A DNA stretch of 58,011 nt, taken from positions 1 through 58,011 of the forward strand of contig ADNK01001207.1 of assembly GCA_000320545.1 (NCBI GenBank), read 5' to 3'. The DNA is from Bigelowiella natans CCMP2755. Its lineage: Eukaryota > Cercozoa > Chlorarachniophyceae. Position 1 is the first letter of the stretch. Each line of letters begins with the position of its first letter. The position numbers and the translations under genes are program-made. The notes beneath the pieces are model-generated. The model was not told where the DNA came from and did no database searches. It worked only from the letters and a program-made list of their open reading frames with translations. Shown here piece by piece: positions 35,353-47,286 of the stretch.

Positions 35353-36187
35353 TTTCCCGGTGAAGAAGGATACGGGATGACTAATCTCTAGAAGTACGAG
35401 ATTCCTAGATAAGGGGAAACGACCATATCGGACCGGCATCATTACTTTCGTGCCAAATAGAATGAAGTGAATTTTTCTGTGTATCGAGAGTCGTATTGCA
35501 GGCGAGAGTGTGTGTATGTGTCGGTTACGATCACACGTGTGCACAATGGTGGTCTATGCATGATATAAAATAAGAAATGACGATCCGCGAAGGCATGCCA
35601 CTGCACATACGCACAGAGAATACAGCATCCGCGTTTTTCTCATAAGCCTATCGCGCCGCATTCATTTGACACCAGCACATCACCAAATATGTTGTACACA
35701 TCATCCAATGCAACCCCACCCCACTTGGGAGAAAATTATTCAGGTCAGACTGCTACTTTTTTGCGATCTATATATAATGAAATGCAATGCATTCTAATTC
35801 TACGTCTATCAACAACTCAACGGGAAAGCAGGCATTGCAGTTCGACCGAGAAGGAGATTCAACACAAGCCAAAGCTGAGACAATGCAACAGCAAAACACT
35901 CTGTTGTTGCGAGTGTTATTTGGTGGGCAAAATTTGGTACTTTTCCTATAGATGTTTTACCAATAGATGTAGGGGCCCAGCTCTAAATCTCTAATCAGGT
36001 CTCTGCTCAAGGGGATATTTTTCCCTGCCGGCGATGAAATGCAGTCTATTTAGTATAATAATCGCACTATTTTATTGTCGTAACTGTAAAATACAAAGCT
36101 TTTTTCGAATAGCCAACAACAGCAACTCGAGCGAAATAAGCAGGAAAACTTTGAACAGAACCAGAACAGAAGATATCGACAGAATCA
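35353..36187. other. Divergent intergenic region
   Basis: Between the starts of the disordered gene (-) and the 82-residue gene (+). Mixed, AT-leaning sequence without the palindrome-rich texture and without a supported exon. Confidence 0.45.
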
Positions 36188-36782
36188 ATGGGAAACAAAG
36201 GGAGTAAGGCGAAGCGAGCAGCTAAGGTGAGGACCATACGATTTGCAAGCAGGGTTGCTAATTCTCTTCGGGCATGGTTGGTTTGTTCGGGCACGAAACC
36301 CCAAAGGGCCACACTTAGTAAAAAATGGGAAATATTCGTGATAGAATGTTTTCGCCTTTCAAGTCTCCCATTTCTCCCAGTTCTTGAGTGCAAGGCTGTG
36401 ACTCATGTGTCTGGACTGTAATTCTGACGATGGGTTTTGCTAGTACTTGACGAATTGGCATGTTCACTATTGTCACAGAATAAGGACAAAGATGAGGACA
36501 GCAAGTCCTCGAGAGCCTCCACCGCTGCTACAACCAACCAAAGGAGCAATACCTCGGCTACGAAACCTAAACCTAATCCCAAAAAGGTTGCTTTTGTTTT
36601 GTTACATTATTTTCGTATCGCTGTCAATGCCTTTATTATTGAAGAAATATCTGAGTCAGTTTTCTACAAACAAGCCCCAGGTAACAACGTCAACAAAGAA
36701 AAAGGAAAAACCGGAAAAAATGGAAGAATCTGAGATCGACGATCCAAACCCTGGAAAATCTCCTCTGGAGAGACTATTGTAA
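36188..36782 (+). CDS. 82-residue basic protein with myristoylation signal
   Basis: Model: join(36188..36226,36479..36586,36681..36782), three small exons, all phase 0, donors GTGAGG and GTTGCT. Starts MGNKGSKAKRAAK: Gly2 with Ser6 and a basic cluster is the classic N-myristoylation plus polybasic pattern for membrane binding. The middle exon is Lys/Asp/Ser/Thr/Pro-rich and hydrophilic, the last is charged and ends GKSPLERLL. No fold is expected. I do not recognise a family. Small size and lack of homology make this a reading from splice signals; the phase agreement of three exons and the coherent composition support it. Confidence 0.55.
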
Positions 36783-38481
36783 TGCAACGAATGAGATACT
36801 TCTGTTTCTTCTTTATGAGCGTTTGTGTCACCAAATGAACCCGGGGAGTTGCTCAGAATATGCAGTTGCACGGATGATATTGTAATTAAGATATGATGGA
36901 TGGTTCAGGTGGGAAATCAGACTCAGTGAGTACTACAAAGGGCTTGCCAAAGCAGGGTTTGTGATTACCTTTAGAATAGAAGCAAATATAATTTTAAGAC
37001 GCGTCGTATTTGTCGGTTCCTTGTCATCCCCAGCAACACCTGCATATACCATTACAACATCCTGATGCAGGTTTGATAATGACCTGAAGAAGATCACAGA
37101 TAAGGCTAAGGATGAGGACGGGTTTGAAAATATGTGCAGTAAGGTTGACACAACATAAATGCATAGCGAACATTAGATTAATAATACCAAGTGTCAGAAA
37201 TCGTGATGATTCGGAAAATGACATAGAAATTATGGAGAATACGCAATTATTGACTCAATAACGCTTTTGAGGGAAAACTGTGATGCCGTCTATGAAGTAT
37301 TGCATTTGATGAAAGAGGGGGAGAGAGAGACAGAGAGACGGAGAAATCGTCATCACTTTCGTCGCCGCTATGCTGTTGGCTGATACTATATTTAGGTTGG
37401 AATGAAAGCAGGACATATTCACAAGCTGAGGTTAGCGCTCTTAGATTCTTCATATCCGTAGTACAGATATGTCCATAGAGTGTTACCCCATCACGTACGA
37501 ATGATCGCAAGCAAATCATAAGAAATTTGCGCGTGTTGGTCGATATTGCGGGTGAGGGATAGAGTCAACTTGATAAGAGATTAAGAACTCAACTGTATTA
37601 GTTGTGGATAATATGATGGAGTGAATACTTGTTTTTTGGTCTTTGCAAAAGTAATGAGGTGTATGCTTGAGCTTCATTACGTCGTAATTTAGTTGCTGAT
37701 ACACACATGTCCAGTATCTCATATACACGATATCACGTAGTCGATAAATCCGTTTGCACTGTGCTAGCTGTACGTACGCTGCGATCATTTATGCCTATGC
37801 GTGCTGTTTACCACGAAATAGCATTTGCAACGTCATTGTTACGCATATATAGCATGCTAGCATATATGCATCATGCGAACCAATGCTACAATGCAGTAGG
37901 CGACCACAGCATCCTATAATATTGGTTGCTACTAGCTAGCTCGGCTAGTGCTCTATCAATAGCGATCTCCACTTCTAGGCGAGTATCGTATGGTAATAGC
38001 GTGACAACGCTCATGTTTTCACGAATAGTGTATGTAGCATTTGTGTGACGCGCGCGTGCATTCCTACGCGACGCCACATATTTCTAGATTCACGTGCGTA
38101 CTGTCGATGATCGAATGCTAAAAAGGTGGTGACAGCGTGCCGCTGCTGTGACATATGCTAGCATGCGTGGCTCAGATGCTATACATTGTACATAGTTGTG
38201 CATAAATGTGCACAAGCGGCGGATGCAAAGCATACAAACAACTTGGTGTATGCATGCTAGCATGGGCACATCAATGCATCCGAATACACAATTATCGCAC
38301 AGATATATGATGCATGAAAGAATTACAACAGAAACGAATGTGCACAATTTAAGCGCTGTGGCCGCTGCTTTGCATAGCTACATTAGGATTACCATTAGTA
38401 AAATTTAATTTAAACATTACATCCATCTCAAATATGATGCCACTCGTACATCCAGAGGCATTGTTCCTAAGCAATCCTAAC
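36783..38481. other. Convergent intergenic gap; possible minus-strand exon and palindrome-rich block
   Basis: Between the 3' ends of the 82-residue gene (+) and the methyltransferase (-). A minus-strand stretch at about 36987-37079 (VVMVYAGVAGDD...LKIIFASILK before GTAATC) could be an exon or remnant, but I could not connect it. A second open minus frame at 37258-37455 has weak coding character. From about 37740 to 38340 the sequence is dense in GCTAGC/TGCATGC words with three ATGCTAGCAT copies (37854, 38155, 38254). Confidence 0.55.
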
Positions 38482-38783
38482 TTAATCAGCACTTGACGGT
38501 GTTCCAAATCGGAATAGGAGATCCGTAAACGGTGTGTTCGAATCGTCGAAGAACCTGTGATAGTCATAAAGGAACATGAATGCATTGACTCCCACTCTGG
38601 TGGCATCCCCGCATGCTAAATGTGTACTCGTACAAATGAATCATTAGTCGTGCCTGAGATGTAACACACCTTTTGCTCTCTAGAATCCGACTCGACAAGA
38701 AAGTGAAGTACCGGGAGAGAACTTTCTGATAATATTTCCGTGACCTAAAATCGAATGGTTAGACTTTGCATAGAGCTGCTTAG

Positions 38784-38859
<76 letters not shown>

Positions 38860-40306
38860 CAAAAAAATTGATTATTTTCACATCATTATAACGTATAAAA
38901 TTATTTTTGTTTTCGTAAAGTGAACGGTGAAAACACCTCTGAATCGCGTATTTGTCATGGAAATGCAGCTCTCCAACTTGACGGGAATACTCCTAGGATA
39001 TCAACGTTTGTATTATGATATACCGAATCTGCTATCCCCCTCCCTCGAAAACAATGGTTGCTACATCTTCCGACCTTCGTAGTCGGCACAGTGAGGTATA
39101 AGTAGAATACTCTAGACGACAGCGCTTTGACAAACTCCTCGAGTTCCTTGTTATGTTTGTACCACAATCATTTCCCATACGCTTCTTAAGTTTTTGTGGT
39201 GATACTATGATGTTTATGATGAGGGCATCTTATTTTGTATATCCTGTTGTCACAAGAAAAAAATCATCGAAGAAAACGTTGCGATCCCCGCCTCATGAAT
39301 CTGCTGTAATCGATGGAGGAACATGACTCTCCAACAGAACCCACAAAACACATACACGGCATGGAGTAAAAGCTGCGAAAGCACACTCCTCCCATTTACC
39401 TTTTCTGGCAAATACTGGAGCACCGACGTGCACACGCAGAGATGGAACACTCCCTAAATAGCAAGTTACATCGCACACGAGCAATATCCCTCAGGAAGAC
39501 GCTTCAGATTCTTTCTCCATAACAGGTAAAAGGCTCCGTGGAATAATTCCGTTTTTTAAGTCTATTCGAGACAGAGCGCCATCAAGATTGGCCATGCGGT
39601 TATTCGTCAAATCGCGATTATTCTCTATATCTTGCCAAGTGCTGTTATTACCCTTGCTTTGTTGCTACCGTTGTTGTCGTCATTACAACCATTAGGCTCC
39701 CAATCGGCTGTGCAGTTCTGGATGACATCGTCAATTCGTGGAAATAGCCTTTTCCCCCTTCCTCCTCCTCTTCTTCCTCCTCCTCTCTTTCGTCTTCTTC
39801 GTCGTCTTCTTCTTCTATTCATCTTTGCCGCTCCGTGAACCTCTCCCTTTGCTCTTCTCTGATCGGGGGGGGGCGCGGCCCGTTTCCGCATCAGCTTTGC
39901 CTCTCCATCCCCCTCCTCTCGGATCCAGGAAAGAGCATCTAACCGGCCGAGTTCTACGAGGCATGAACGCCCGGATGCAGTGCGCACCAGCGCGCTAAAT
40001 TCCGTTTCATTCATCCTTTCGATGGCAAGAACAGAAAAACCCCGAGCCGTGTCACCAGCGTTATTATTTCCACGGTGAGTGGATACGGTGTTGGTGATGG
40101 GGGAGGAGGCGGAGAGATGTTCCCCACCGCGCCGCTCTGTATCACCATCACGTTCTTCGTTGTCACTGTCCTTCTCCTTGCAACTACCTCTGATATCACC
40201 TTTATCGTTAGCACCATTACTACTACTACTACTACTGCTGCTGCTACTACTACAACTAGAGACTGTAGCAGCATTACCATTATTACTACCACGCCTATTA
40301 TTACGT

Positions 40307-40337
<31 letters not shown>

Positions 40338-41607
40338 CACTGCCACTACCACTACTACTACTAATCTGACTTCGGATAATACTACTTGCGCCCTCCCCTA
40401 ACATTGATTTTCTCTTTTCTTCTTTCCCGCTCTTCTTCGCATCCTCCGAAGCCGCCTCGACTTTTTCCCCTGACGGTTTGTTGATTGAGGGTCCACAGTC
40501 GTCGCAGACCTTCTTCGTCCCTTGTCCTCGCTTTTGCTGCTGTTGTTTGCTCGCATTGCTGTTTCTCCGGTTGCCGTCGCTGCTGCTGCTGCTGAAACGC
40601 GCCACTGTCTTCTCGAAAGCAAACTTGGAGGGCTCGAGCCCTGTTTGAAGGGAGGGTTCAGTAGCATAGCATTCCGGAAAGAATCGTGAGAAGGACTACG
40701 AGATCGATAATGCAATACAACGGTGATGCAACTTGGCTTGAGAACAGAGATCACTCCGGCAAATCGTATACGAAATATATTAATATTTTTTTGGGTGAGA
40801 CTGGGAATAGAACACGTGTGTCGCAAGGAAGAAAATCATCCGCTTTTATCGGCATTATGAAGGTAGACTAATAGTCTGAAACGATCGAATCGTTACTATG
40901 TATGATTGCATACAGCTGAATGTGCACGCTACAACTAATTGGATTAGGAAAAGAAAAGATAGGGATATGACAGGAGCAAGTACATAAACAAAAAAAGATT
41001 TCCAGTTTCTTTCATTCTCACGGACCGTATACAACCCTCGGTTGCACATGCGCTATAAATTCTTCCAGCAAGTAGCCTAAGCCAAATCTAAGTAGTGGTG
41101 AGATAAATTATTAAAAAATGGGAATGAACGTTCTATGGAGTGAATGGAATACCCGATCTCGACGATGGAGTGCAGCTCCAAGGATTCTATGTCGAAGAAA
41201 GCCTAATTTATGATGGCCGGGAATTACGTCTACGATGAGAAGTCATGTGCAGTATACACAAGACGAATACATGGACACTCACAAAAGCACGTAACCTTAA
41301 GATATTTCACATGGTGCTCCGCGTTGCCGATGCAGTCCATGCTTTCGGGCTCTGAGAAGTTAGCCTCCCAGTATTTTTCTTCAAACCTGGAATACTCTGG
41401 ATGCTGGAATACCTCCTCTTCTTCTTCTTGCTGCTGCTGCTGCTGCTGGTTGTTCCTGTAGGATGTGTCTGTTCTCCCTTCTTCCTGTGATAAAAATAAG
41501 TTGCTGTAAGAGTATGAATTCACACCCCCCAGTTAAGGTTGGCATCACAGCAGACTTGCCTGAGATTCGGGAACGACACGCATCCCCGTCGGCAGAGAAC
41601 GATTCAT
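38482..41607 (-). CDS. Class I SAM-dependent methyltransferase-like protein with Ser-rich insert
   Basis: Supported exons (minus): 41560..41607, 41296..41484, 41153..41202, 41026..41087, one from 40640 downward, one ending 39524, 39453 downward, 39075..39146, 38937..38992, 38670..38744, 38482..38554. Joined exons give SIVEIGFGLGYLLEEF...VVYGLEPSKFAFEKTVAR, a clear motif I plus acidic motif II of the Rossmann methyltransferases, split across three exons with matching phases. LVELGRLDALSWI and HLCVCTSVLQYLPEK fit the later motifs III-IV. The C-terminal part reads EYSRQVGELHFHDKYAIQRSRKYY...RFGTPSSAD. A poly-Ser/Arg insert of roughly 170 residues (about 40060-40590) interrupts the domain after VARF. 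The first intron has a GC donor (CAG|GCAAGT). The joins within 39460-39930 and 39150-39400 are unresolved. Substrate unknown. Confidence 0.65.
38786..38852. repeat. (AC)n-(AT)n compound microsatellite
   Basis: In the methyltransferase intron between exons at 38744 and 38937. Confidence 0.95.
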
Positions 41608-42165
41608 CACGTGGACGCTGATGATTGAAAAAGTGAGCTTGCTGCTTCAGTATTTATCACATCATCTTCGTTATCGTTTATTCCTGGCCCCTGCGCTCTT
41701 CATTGTTGAAGCAGTTTGCGCGAAAATTAGTAACGGAGAGTCTGTTCTAAAGGTCAAATGCGTCCTTATGGTCTCGCTTGCTGTGGTGATACCTTCTTCC
41801 GTTCCGGCTGAATTTCCGTTCGGATTGCCCCCAGGGGGAAGGGGAAGCGTGACTTCGTGACCTTTGTCAAAGCACTGAAAAAGTCCCTAAATCCTTCCAA
41901 TGCGACAATGATTTCCCGACACATTCGGATAAAAGTTCGCAGGAGTTTTGATCAAGAGAAAAATTTCCTGGGTTATTTGACCTACGACAGCTGTTACCAG
42001 CTGTCGTAGACTAAAATTAGGGTCTGTGCTCAATTTTGGAGAGCAAAGCAAAGGACTTCCCGCCACCCAGGCCGACTCGTTCGAGGGGGGGAGGAGCAGC
42101 CGCATTCTTCCTTTCGTGCCACTCGTAAAGTATAAACGAAAGAGAGGGTGTTTGTTACAGTATTA
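41608..42165. promoter_or_regulatory. Divergent region with a perfect 12-bp stem-loop
   Basis: 5' flank shared by the methyltransferase (-) and the 130-residue gene (+). It contains CTACGACAGCTG-TTAC-CAGCTGTCGTAG at 41982-42009: two perfect 12-bp arms around a 4-nt loop. It could be a protein-binding palindrome or form a hairpin in a 5' untranslated region. No palindrome-rich CTAG texture. Confidence 0.6.
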
Positions 42166-42542
42166 ATGATGGAATCTGGCGTCAAGGCAGTTGCTGCAAC
42201 TAATACTGTTCAAGATAAGGTTCCGAAACAATCAACATATTTCTTAGCTTCTCCTCCTGTAGAAAAATTGATTGCTATTCGAATTCAGGGGGTGGATGAC
42301 GAGTACGAAATGCTACGCGCAAGGATAAATAGGTGGCTTTCGCCAGATTACTTTCATGCCTCCTACTATTGCTATCGCTGATTTTTCCACACGTAGGTGG
42401 AATGGGATGAAACAAACACCTTCCTCACCGAGATTAGAGAATGTGAGCGCCAACGATCAGAATAGGCAAGCTGAGGTCATACGCGTACATACACACATAT
42501 ATTATAATGCGATGTCATTTTACGATATTATGCTTTAAACAA

Positions 42543-42582
<40 letters not shown>

Positions 42583-42885
42583 TGTATTTTTGGTGCCTGT
42601 TCGCTTAAATTCTTAAACTCGATAAAATGCAGCAATATGTGGCCCATATTCGTGAGGCACTTTCAGCTCAATTTACAGGGAAAGCCCCGTTCACCACTGC
42701 GATATTCAACCATCCAGGTTAAGTGTTACATTTATTTTGTTTATTTTGATCTGAAAATTCATGCTATGATCCCTTCGCGTTTTGCGCAAAAACTTGTGTA
42801 CAACGCTATGCTTTTTCCTCAAGGTGACTACATGAAGTGCAAGTTCGGTTTTATATATTTTAAAAGACAGCAACAATATTGGTAG
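42166..42885 (+). CDS. 130-residue protein of unknown function
   Basis: Model: join(42166..42332,42397..42475,42633..42717,42824..42885), phases agree. Sequence is mixed hydrophilic: VPKQSTYFLASPPVEKLIAIRIQG, a short linker, then QYVAHIREALSAQFTGKAPFTTAIFNHPG and GDYMKCKFGFIYFKRQQQYW. It looks like a small folded domain; I do not recognise it. Two ATGs lie at 42166 and 42169. The end may be extended: a donor at 42884 would lead to a further exon from about 42949. Same strand as the next gene, only about 350 bp away, so it could also be a 5' part of that gene, but no linking phase was found. Confidence 0.5.
42547..42581. repeat. (TG)n microsatellite
   Basis: In the intron 42476-42632 of the 130-residue gene. 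Confidence 0.95.
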
Positions 42886-43232
42886 GTTCGTGCCCTGGTC
42901 TGCCAATGCTGGCGCCCATTCCCTCGCTAATCCCCCCACGGGCAGTACAAAGGTATTAGCAAGCCGCTACATACAAAAAATATACCGAACAATATGCTGG
43001 TAACAATTATAGTGAGATGATGACGTCCTATCCGATGATTCAGAGAAGTGAGTAATTCCCAAACACACGCACAGTAAAAAGAAGAAGGGGGGCGTTGAGG
43101 ATTTCACCCCTAGTCTTTTCTACCCACAATCAATCAAAAAAACCACATTCGATACCAAACACTGATCATTACAGGGAACAAAGGGCAGAAGAGCGGCGTA
43201 TAAAAACCGCGCTTTCACGAGCTCCGACTGCG

Positions 43233-43961
43233 ATGTCGGGTTTTCTTTCCCGGGCAGCATCAAGCTTCCAATACGATGACCAACGGTCGCTCATCCGACG
43301 AAGCACGTCGCGAATATCCGCATACAAAGGGAAGGTGAGCAATAAATACACACTACTATCATAACCGCGTCGCGGGACAAGAAAACATTGTAACTGTTGT
43401 TCTTTGGCGGTACTCGGGTTCGAGCGCCAAGTCTTCACTTCGCTCAATTATGTGTTGTGTATTCGTGAGATATTCTAACTCAATCCACCGTGAAACGCTA
43501 TTGACCCGGAGAACATATGTGCATTTTCCACACACAGCAATCCGGCAAGTCGCTGCTGAAATCCGGCAAGTCGCTGCTGAAATCCGGCAAGTCGCTGCTG
43601 AAATCCGGCAAGTCTCTGCTGAAAGCACCCTCGAAGAAAACGAACAACCGCTCAGCTGCCAAGAAATCTGGGTGGCGTGGCAAAAAATCGCTGCTCTCGC
43701 GGGCCTCCTCGCGGGTGGGCTTTCGTGGTCCTCCAGAAGTAGCTGAATTCAATGACAGTCCTCTCCGTGCTTCTGTTGACCATGAAGATAACGCTGACGA
43801 AGGGGCTGAGAACGCTCCACCACCAATCAGCCTGCACGGCGATCCTGAGGGTACAGGCAAGGCTGCTGCAGATGCTTCTGTAGAGGGCGTGGGGAGAATG
43901 AGGAGATCGAAATCACCATCCCGGTCTCAGGAGGCTTCCAAAAGAAACAGTGATAAAAAGC

Positions 43962-43997
<36 letters not shown>

Positions 43998-44108
43998 CAT
44001 CATCATCCACATCACCGTCCTCTAAGGTAAAGTACGCGGGCAAATGAGCGCCCAGGAGCACATCTTTCGCCCTAGAGCACGATGATGCATGTGAAGCAGG
44101 AGATTGAA

Positions 44109-44143
<35 letters not shown>

Positions 44144-45788
44144 AATGATGAAATTCTTGTTGATTTAAAGGAGGTGCGAAAGCTTCGAGCAGCTCTCCAA
44201 GCCGAGCAAGAAATGCGAATGCTCTCCATCGAGAAAGAGCAGCTGATGCGCTACTTGCTAGAGAACCAGCAAAAACATGGGCGATCGCAACAACAACAAC
44301 AACGACGAGGAGGAGGAGGAGGAGGACGTTCTGGTCTCCAATCAGAGCTGGTAGCATTTTGCATAGTTGTGCAATTCTGGTGCGTTTTGTTACTTCTTGT
44401 GTTTCCATTCATATATCGATAACACGCAGGCGAGGGAAGTGAATGCTCTCCGAAGCTATTCTAGGTGAGTGGGAGGGGGGGTTGGGAGTGGAAGAGGGGA
44501 GGGGGGGAATGTCCTCACTTCAAGAACAACTCCAACAACTGTGTTATTTATTTTCCAAGGCATTTTTTAAGATGAAAATGGAGACTCTTCGTGTTTTCAG
44601 CGCTCTATAATGATCGCTGGTGATGATGCGCCGCCTCCTCTCCCCCCTGTTACGAGGAATGTTTCCCAAACCAAGCTGCTCTGACTTCTTAATTTATGAT
44701 GAAAAATAGGGAAGAGGGAAGGATGAGGGATGTTGTCGACCACTCTTTCGTAGCGATGCAGTATGGCCAACCGGGTGCAATGCTGAGAAGGGTGAGAATA
44801 CTGATAACGGATTTAATGATTGTAGGCGATATTAAAACATCCTTACGCAACAACGCGCTATTAATGTATCGTGAGGCTGATGATTCCCCAACGCAACAGC
44901 AAGAACAACGACAACGACGACGATGAAGACAACCTATAATAATCGGCATTTGGTGCTATTTCTCCCTCATCAGGCGTCCGAGACGATGAAGAATGCGATT
45001 GCGAGAGAGGTGTTATGGAAATGTGCGCTTCTTCTTCTTCTTCTTCTTCCCGCCTGTGCATGCATTCTCCGTTGTCATCGTCGTCGTCGTCGCGAGTGTT
45101 TTCGGTGTTCCAATTTGTTACCTTTCAAGCTGAGAATGGATGCATACACAACGACAAACAAATAAAGACGCTGTGGTTATCACCTTCTCCCTCCCTCCCG
45201 CCATCCTCCAGTTGTTTTCACCCTTTCCCTTCTCCTCGTGCTTTTCATATACAATCTCTCGTAGGCTGGAGTATTGGCCGAGATGCTGCTGAATGATCTC
45301 CTTGGTCAGAGAGCGAATCGTAGTAGTAGAAGTCGTCGTCGTCGTCGTCATAGCAGCAGTAGCAGTTGGGTAATTGTAGTAGCGTGAAAAGGTTATTTTC
45401 CAAGTTTTAAATGAACAATTAGAGATCATTTTGCCCGTTTTGTTGTTTGAAGGATTCGAACCATTGTTTTGTATAGTACTCTCTGGCGTGAGTTTGCTGT
45501 TTTAAACGCCACTGTGCACCTCATCTATGCAGAGGACGTTGCTAGGAATCTTAACCTTTGTGAGGAGCGCGCCCGGATGGAGCAGAAAGCAAATGACACC
45601 GAAGCTGCAATGGTCGGCAATAACTACGACAACAATGATGATGATGATGACGATGATTGAGCTGCTCAACAATCGCGCGCGCGCACACACACACACACAC
45701 ACAAACACACACCTGTGTCGCGCTGAATTGGGTGGGGTGGAGGATGATTGTTATATGCACGTTATTCATAATCCTTGCTTTGTAAGCA

Positions 45789-45836
<48 letters not shown>

Positions 45837-45888
45837 ACGATATCAGGAGGAGTGCTTGAAATTAGCAATGCAGCACAAGTATGCATAC

Positions 45889-45921
<33 letters not shown>

Positions 45922-45925
45922 AAAT

Positions 45926-45992
<67 letters not shown>

Positions 45993-46869
45993 TCCAATAG
46001 TCTCCCCGTCGCTTAACCACCTTCTTCTTCTTCTTCTTCTTCTTCTTCTCCCTAGAAACAAAATGGAGGAGATACAGCAGCGCTATCTCGCTCCTGAGGA
46101 GGATCAGCGTCATCATCAGATGGCGAGCAGCGTCGTCAGCAGTCACGGTATAATCATGACGCTGCCCCCACTCAATAATCTGTTTTTTGTTCATTTATCA
46201 TCAGATGATCCCCCTCCCCCTTTCTATGTGCGTGCTTCATCAGCTTCTCCCTCTTTTCCTTACAATTTTGCTTTCTGTCAACCAAACCGACCCCCTCTCA
46301 CTGACTCCCATCTATTGGGGCATGCTTGTCTTGGCGAAGAAGCTGCTGCTGTTGCGGGTGCTATTGGGGAATAACAACAACAATAATACCACTAACAAAT
46401 GTCTCTGCTACGGTGTTTTTGGTTCGCAGATGAGCGTGCCCTCAGCGACATGATATGCCGAATTTATGGTGATGATGATGATGATGATAAAGACGGCAAG
46501 AGCAACAACATCCAGACCAACGCCTTCGATGCAAAAGCGGGAACAAGAGGAGGAGGAGGAGGAGGAGGAGGAAGACTCGCGAGCGAGGGAGACGAAACAG
46601 TACCCTCTGCTGCTGGCAGTGGTGGTGATAGAGCGGAGTTGCTTCCAGATGAGGAGAAACACGACGTGAGTGATGGTGATGCGAAAAGCAGCAGTCGACC
46701 CCACTACTTCTCAGACCAGAAATGGATGCAGCTGCCCTCGGAGTCCCATCAGCAGTCGGGTGATGCTGGTGATGGCCATGCCCATCATGAGAAGTGGGGA
46801 TCTCAGGATAATGCGGCTCCTCCTTCCGAGTCGAAGATGGTGCAGTTTATAAATATATCAGAATTATTA

Positions 46870-46915
<46 letters not shown>

Positions 46916-47124
46916 TTTAAATGTGCGCGCGTGTGTGTGCGTGTGAATGTGTCATAGAAGCCCTCCACCAATCCCTACTTTTCGTTGTTTTCATCATCAA
47001 CATGATGCAGGCATTGGACAGTGCTCACTGAACGTCAGTCTTTCTCTCATCTCCGCACCTCACCCGTCCTATCTAGCTATCCCTCATGCTAGCCTCCGCT
47101 TTCCGTCTTAAATACACCGCCACA

Positions 47125-47162
<38 letters not shown>

Positions 47163-47286
47163 GGTTTTGGAGAAGTTCGCCGATGAGTTGACAGACATGC
47201 TGATGGAGGACGTGGCAAAAGAGGTTGGGACCACGGTTATAATCCGAGTATCATTTGAGAAGACTAATGGCGTTCCTTGCCTTTAA
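43233..47286 (+). CDS. 566-residue coiled-coil protein with KSGKSLL repeats
   Basis: Model, all phases agreeing: join(43233..43334,43538..44026,44171..44350,44430..44464,44710..44791,44974..45009,45265..45304,45533..45612,45847..45878,46056..46147,46430..46839,47164..47286). Opens with an Arg/Ser-rich head (MSGFLSRAASSF), then four tandem SGKSLLK units (21-nt repeats at 43539-43622), a basic Ser-rich region with a poly-Ser run, and a helical coiled-coil part (EVRKLRAALQAEQEMRML..., EERARMEQKAN). Two related amphipathic helices follow at a distance: LAEMLLNDLLEDVARNL and FADELTDMLMEDVAKEV. Such LLxDLLED-type helices remind me of C-terminal parts of centrosomal proteins (CEP350/moonraker-like), a weak analogy. 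Middle exons are short and some acceptors poor. An alternative last exon at 47011-47031 (ALDSAH) would end the protein earlier. Confidence 0.6.
43538..43622 (+). repeat. Four 21-bp tandem coding repeats (SGKSLLK)
   Basis: Near-identical units; only the last differs by one silent change (TCG to TCT). Confidence 0.95.
44108..44160. repeat. (GAT)n microsatellite
   Basis: Lies in the intron just before the coiled-coil exon at 44171; it would read poly-Asp if translated, but an in-frame stop precedes it. Confidence 0.9.
45684..45990. repeat. Cluster of (AC)n, (CT)n, (AC)n, (TA)n, (TG)n
   Basis: Five runs: 45684-45702, 45796-45832, 45891-45919, 45930-45959, 45960-45990. They flank a 32-nt exon (45847-45878); the CT run is at its acceptor. 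Confidence 0.95.
46019..46049 (+). repeat. (CTT)n tract at splice acceptor
   Basis: About ten CTT units directly before CCCTAG at 46050-46055; it acts as the polypyrimidine tract of the next exon. Confidence 0.9.
46872..46913. repeat. (TA)n microsatellite
   Basis: In the intron after the exon ending 46839. Confidence 0.95.
47125..47163. repeat. (ACA)n/(CAA)n run ending in a splice acceptor
   Basis: About 13 units ending CAACAG at 47158-47163; the final AG is the proposed acceptor of the last exon, with no pyrimidine tract. If unspliced it would code poly-Gln. Confidence 0.8.

Noticed and set aside
37516-37788. Minus-strand open frame (90 codons)
   Set aside because: Tyr/Gln/His-rich without splice partners or recognisable motif; likely chance.
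39250-39453. TBC/Rab-GAP-like reading of the HLCVCTSVLQYLPEK exon
   Set aside because: Upstream exons in phase give an unmistakable SAM-binding motif, and the segment fits methyltransferase motif IV better.
40075-40401. Poly-Thr/Leu open frames on the plus strand
   Set aside because: Complement of the Ser-rich insert of the methyltransferase; pure trinucleotide-repeat translation.
44108-44170. Poly-Asp start of the coiled-coil exon
   Set aside because: A TGA lies just upstream in that frame and a fitting acceptor (TTTAAAG) follows the GAT run, so the run is intronic.
45446-45464. GGATTCGAACC, a possible tRNA T-loop on the minus strand
   Set aside because: Flanking bases do not form the T-stem or acceptor stem; no tRNA can be folded.
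47011-47031. Alternative terminal exon ALDSAH of the 566-residue gene
   Set aside because: Phase fits, but the alternative exon at 47164 encodes a helix related to one inside the same protein; kept as an alternative only.
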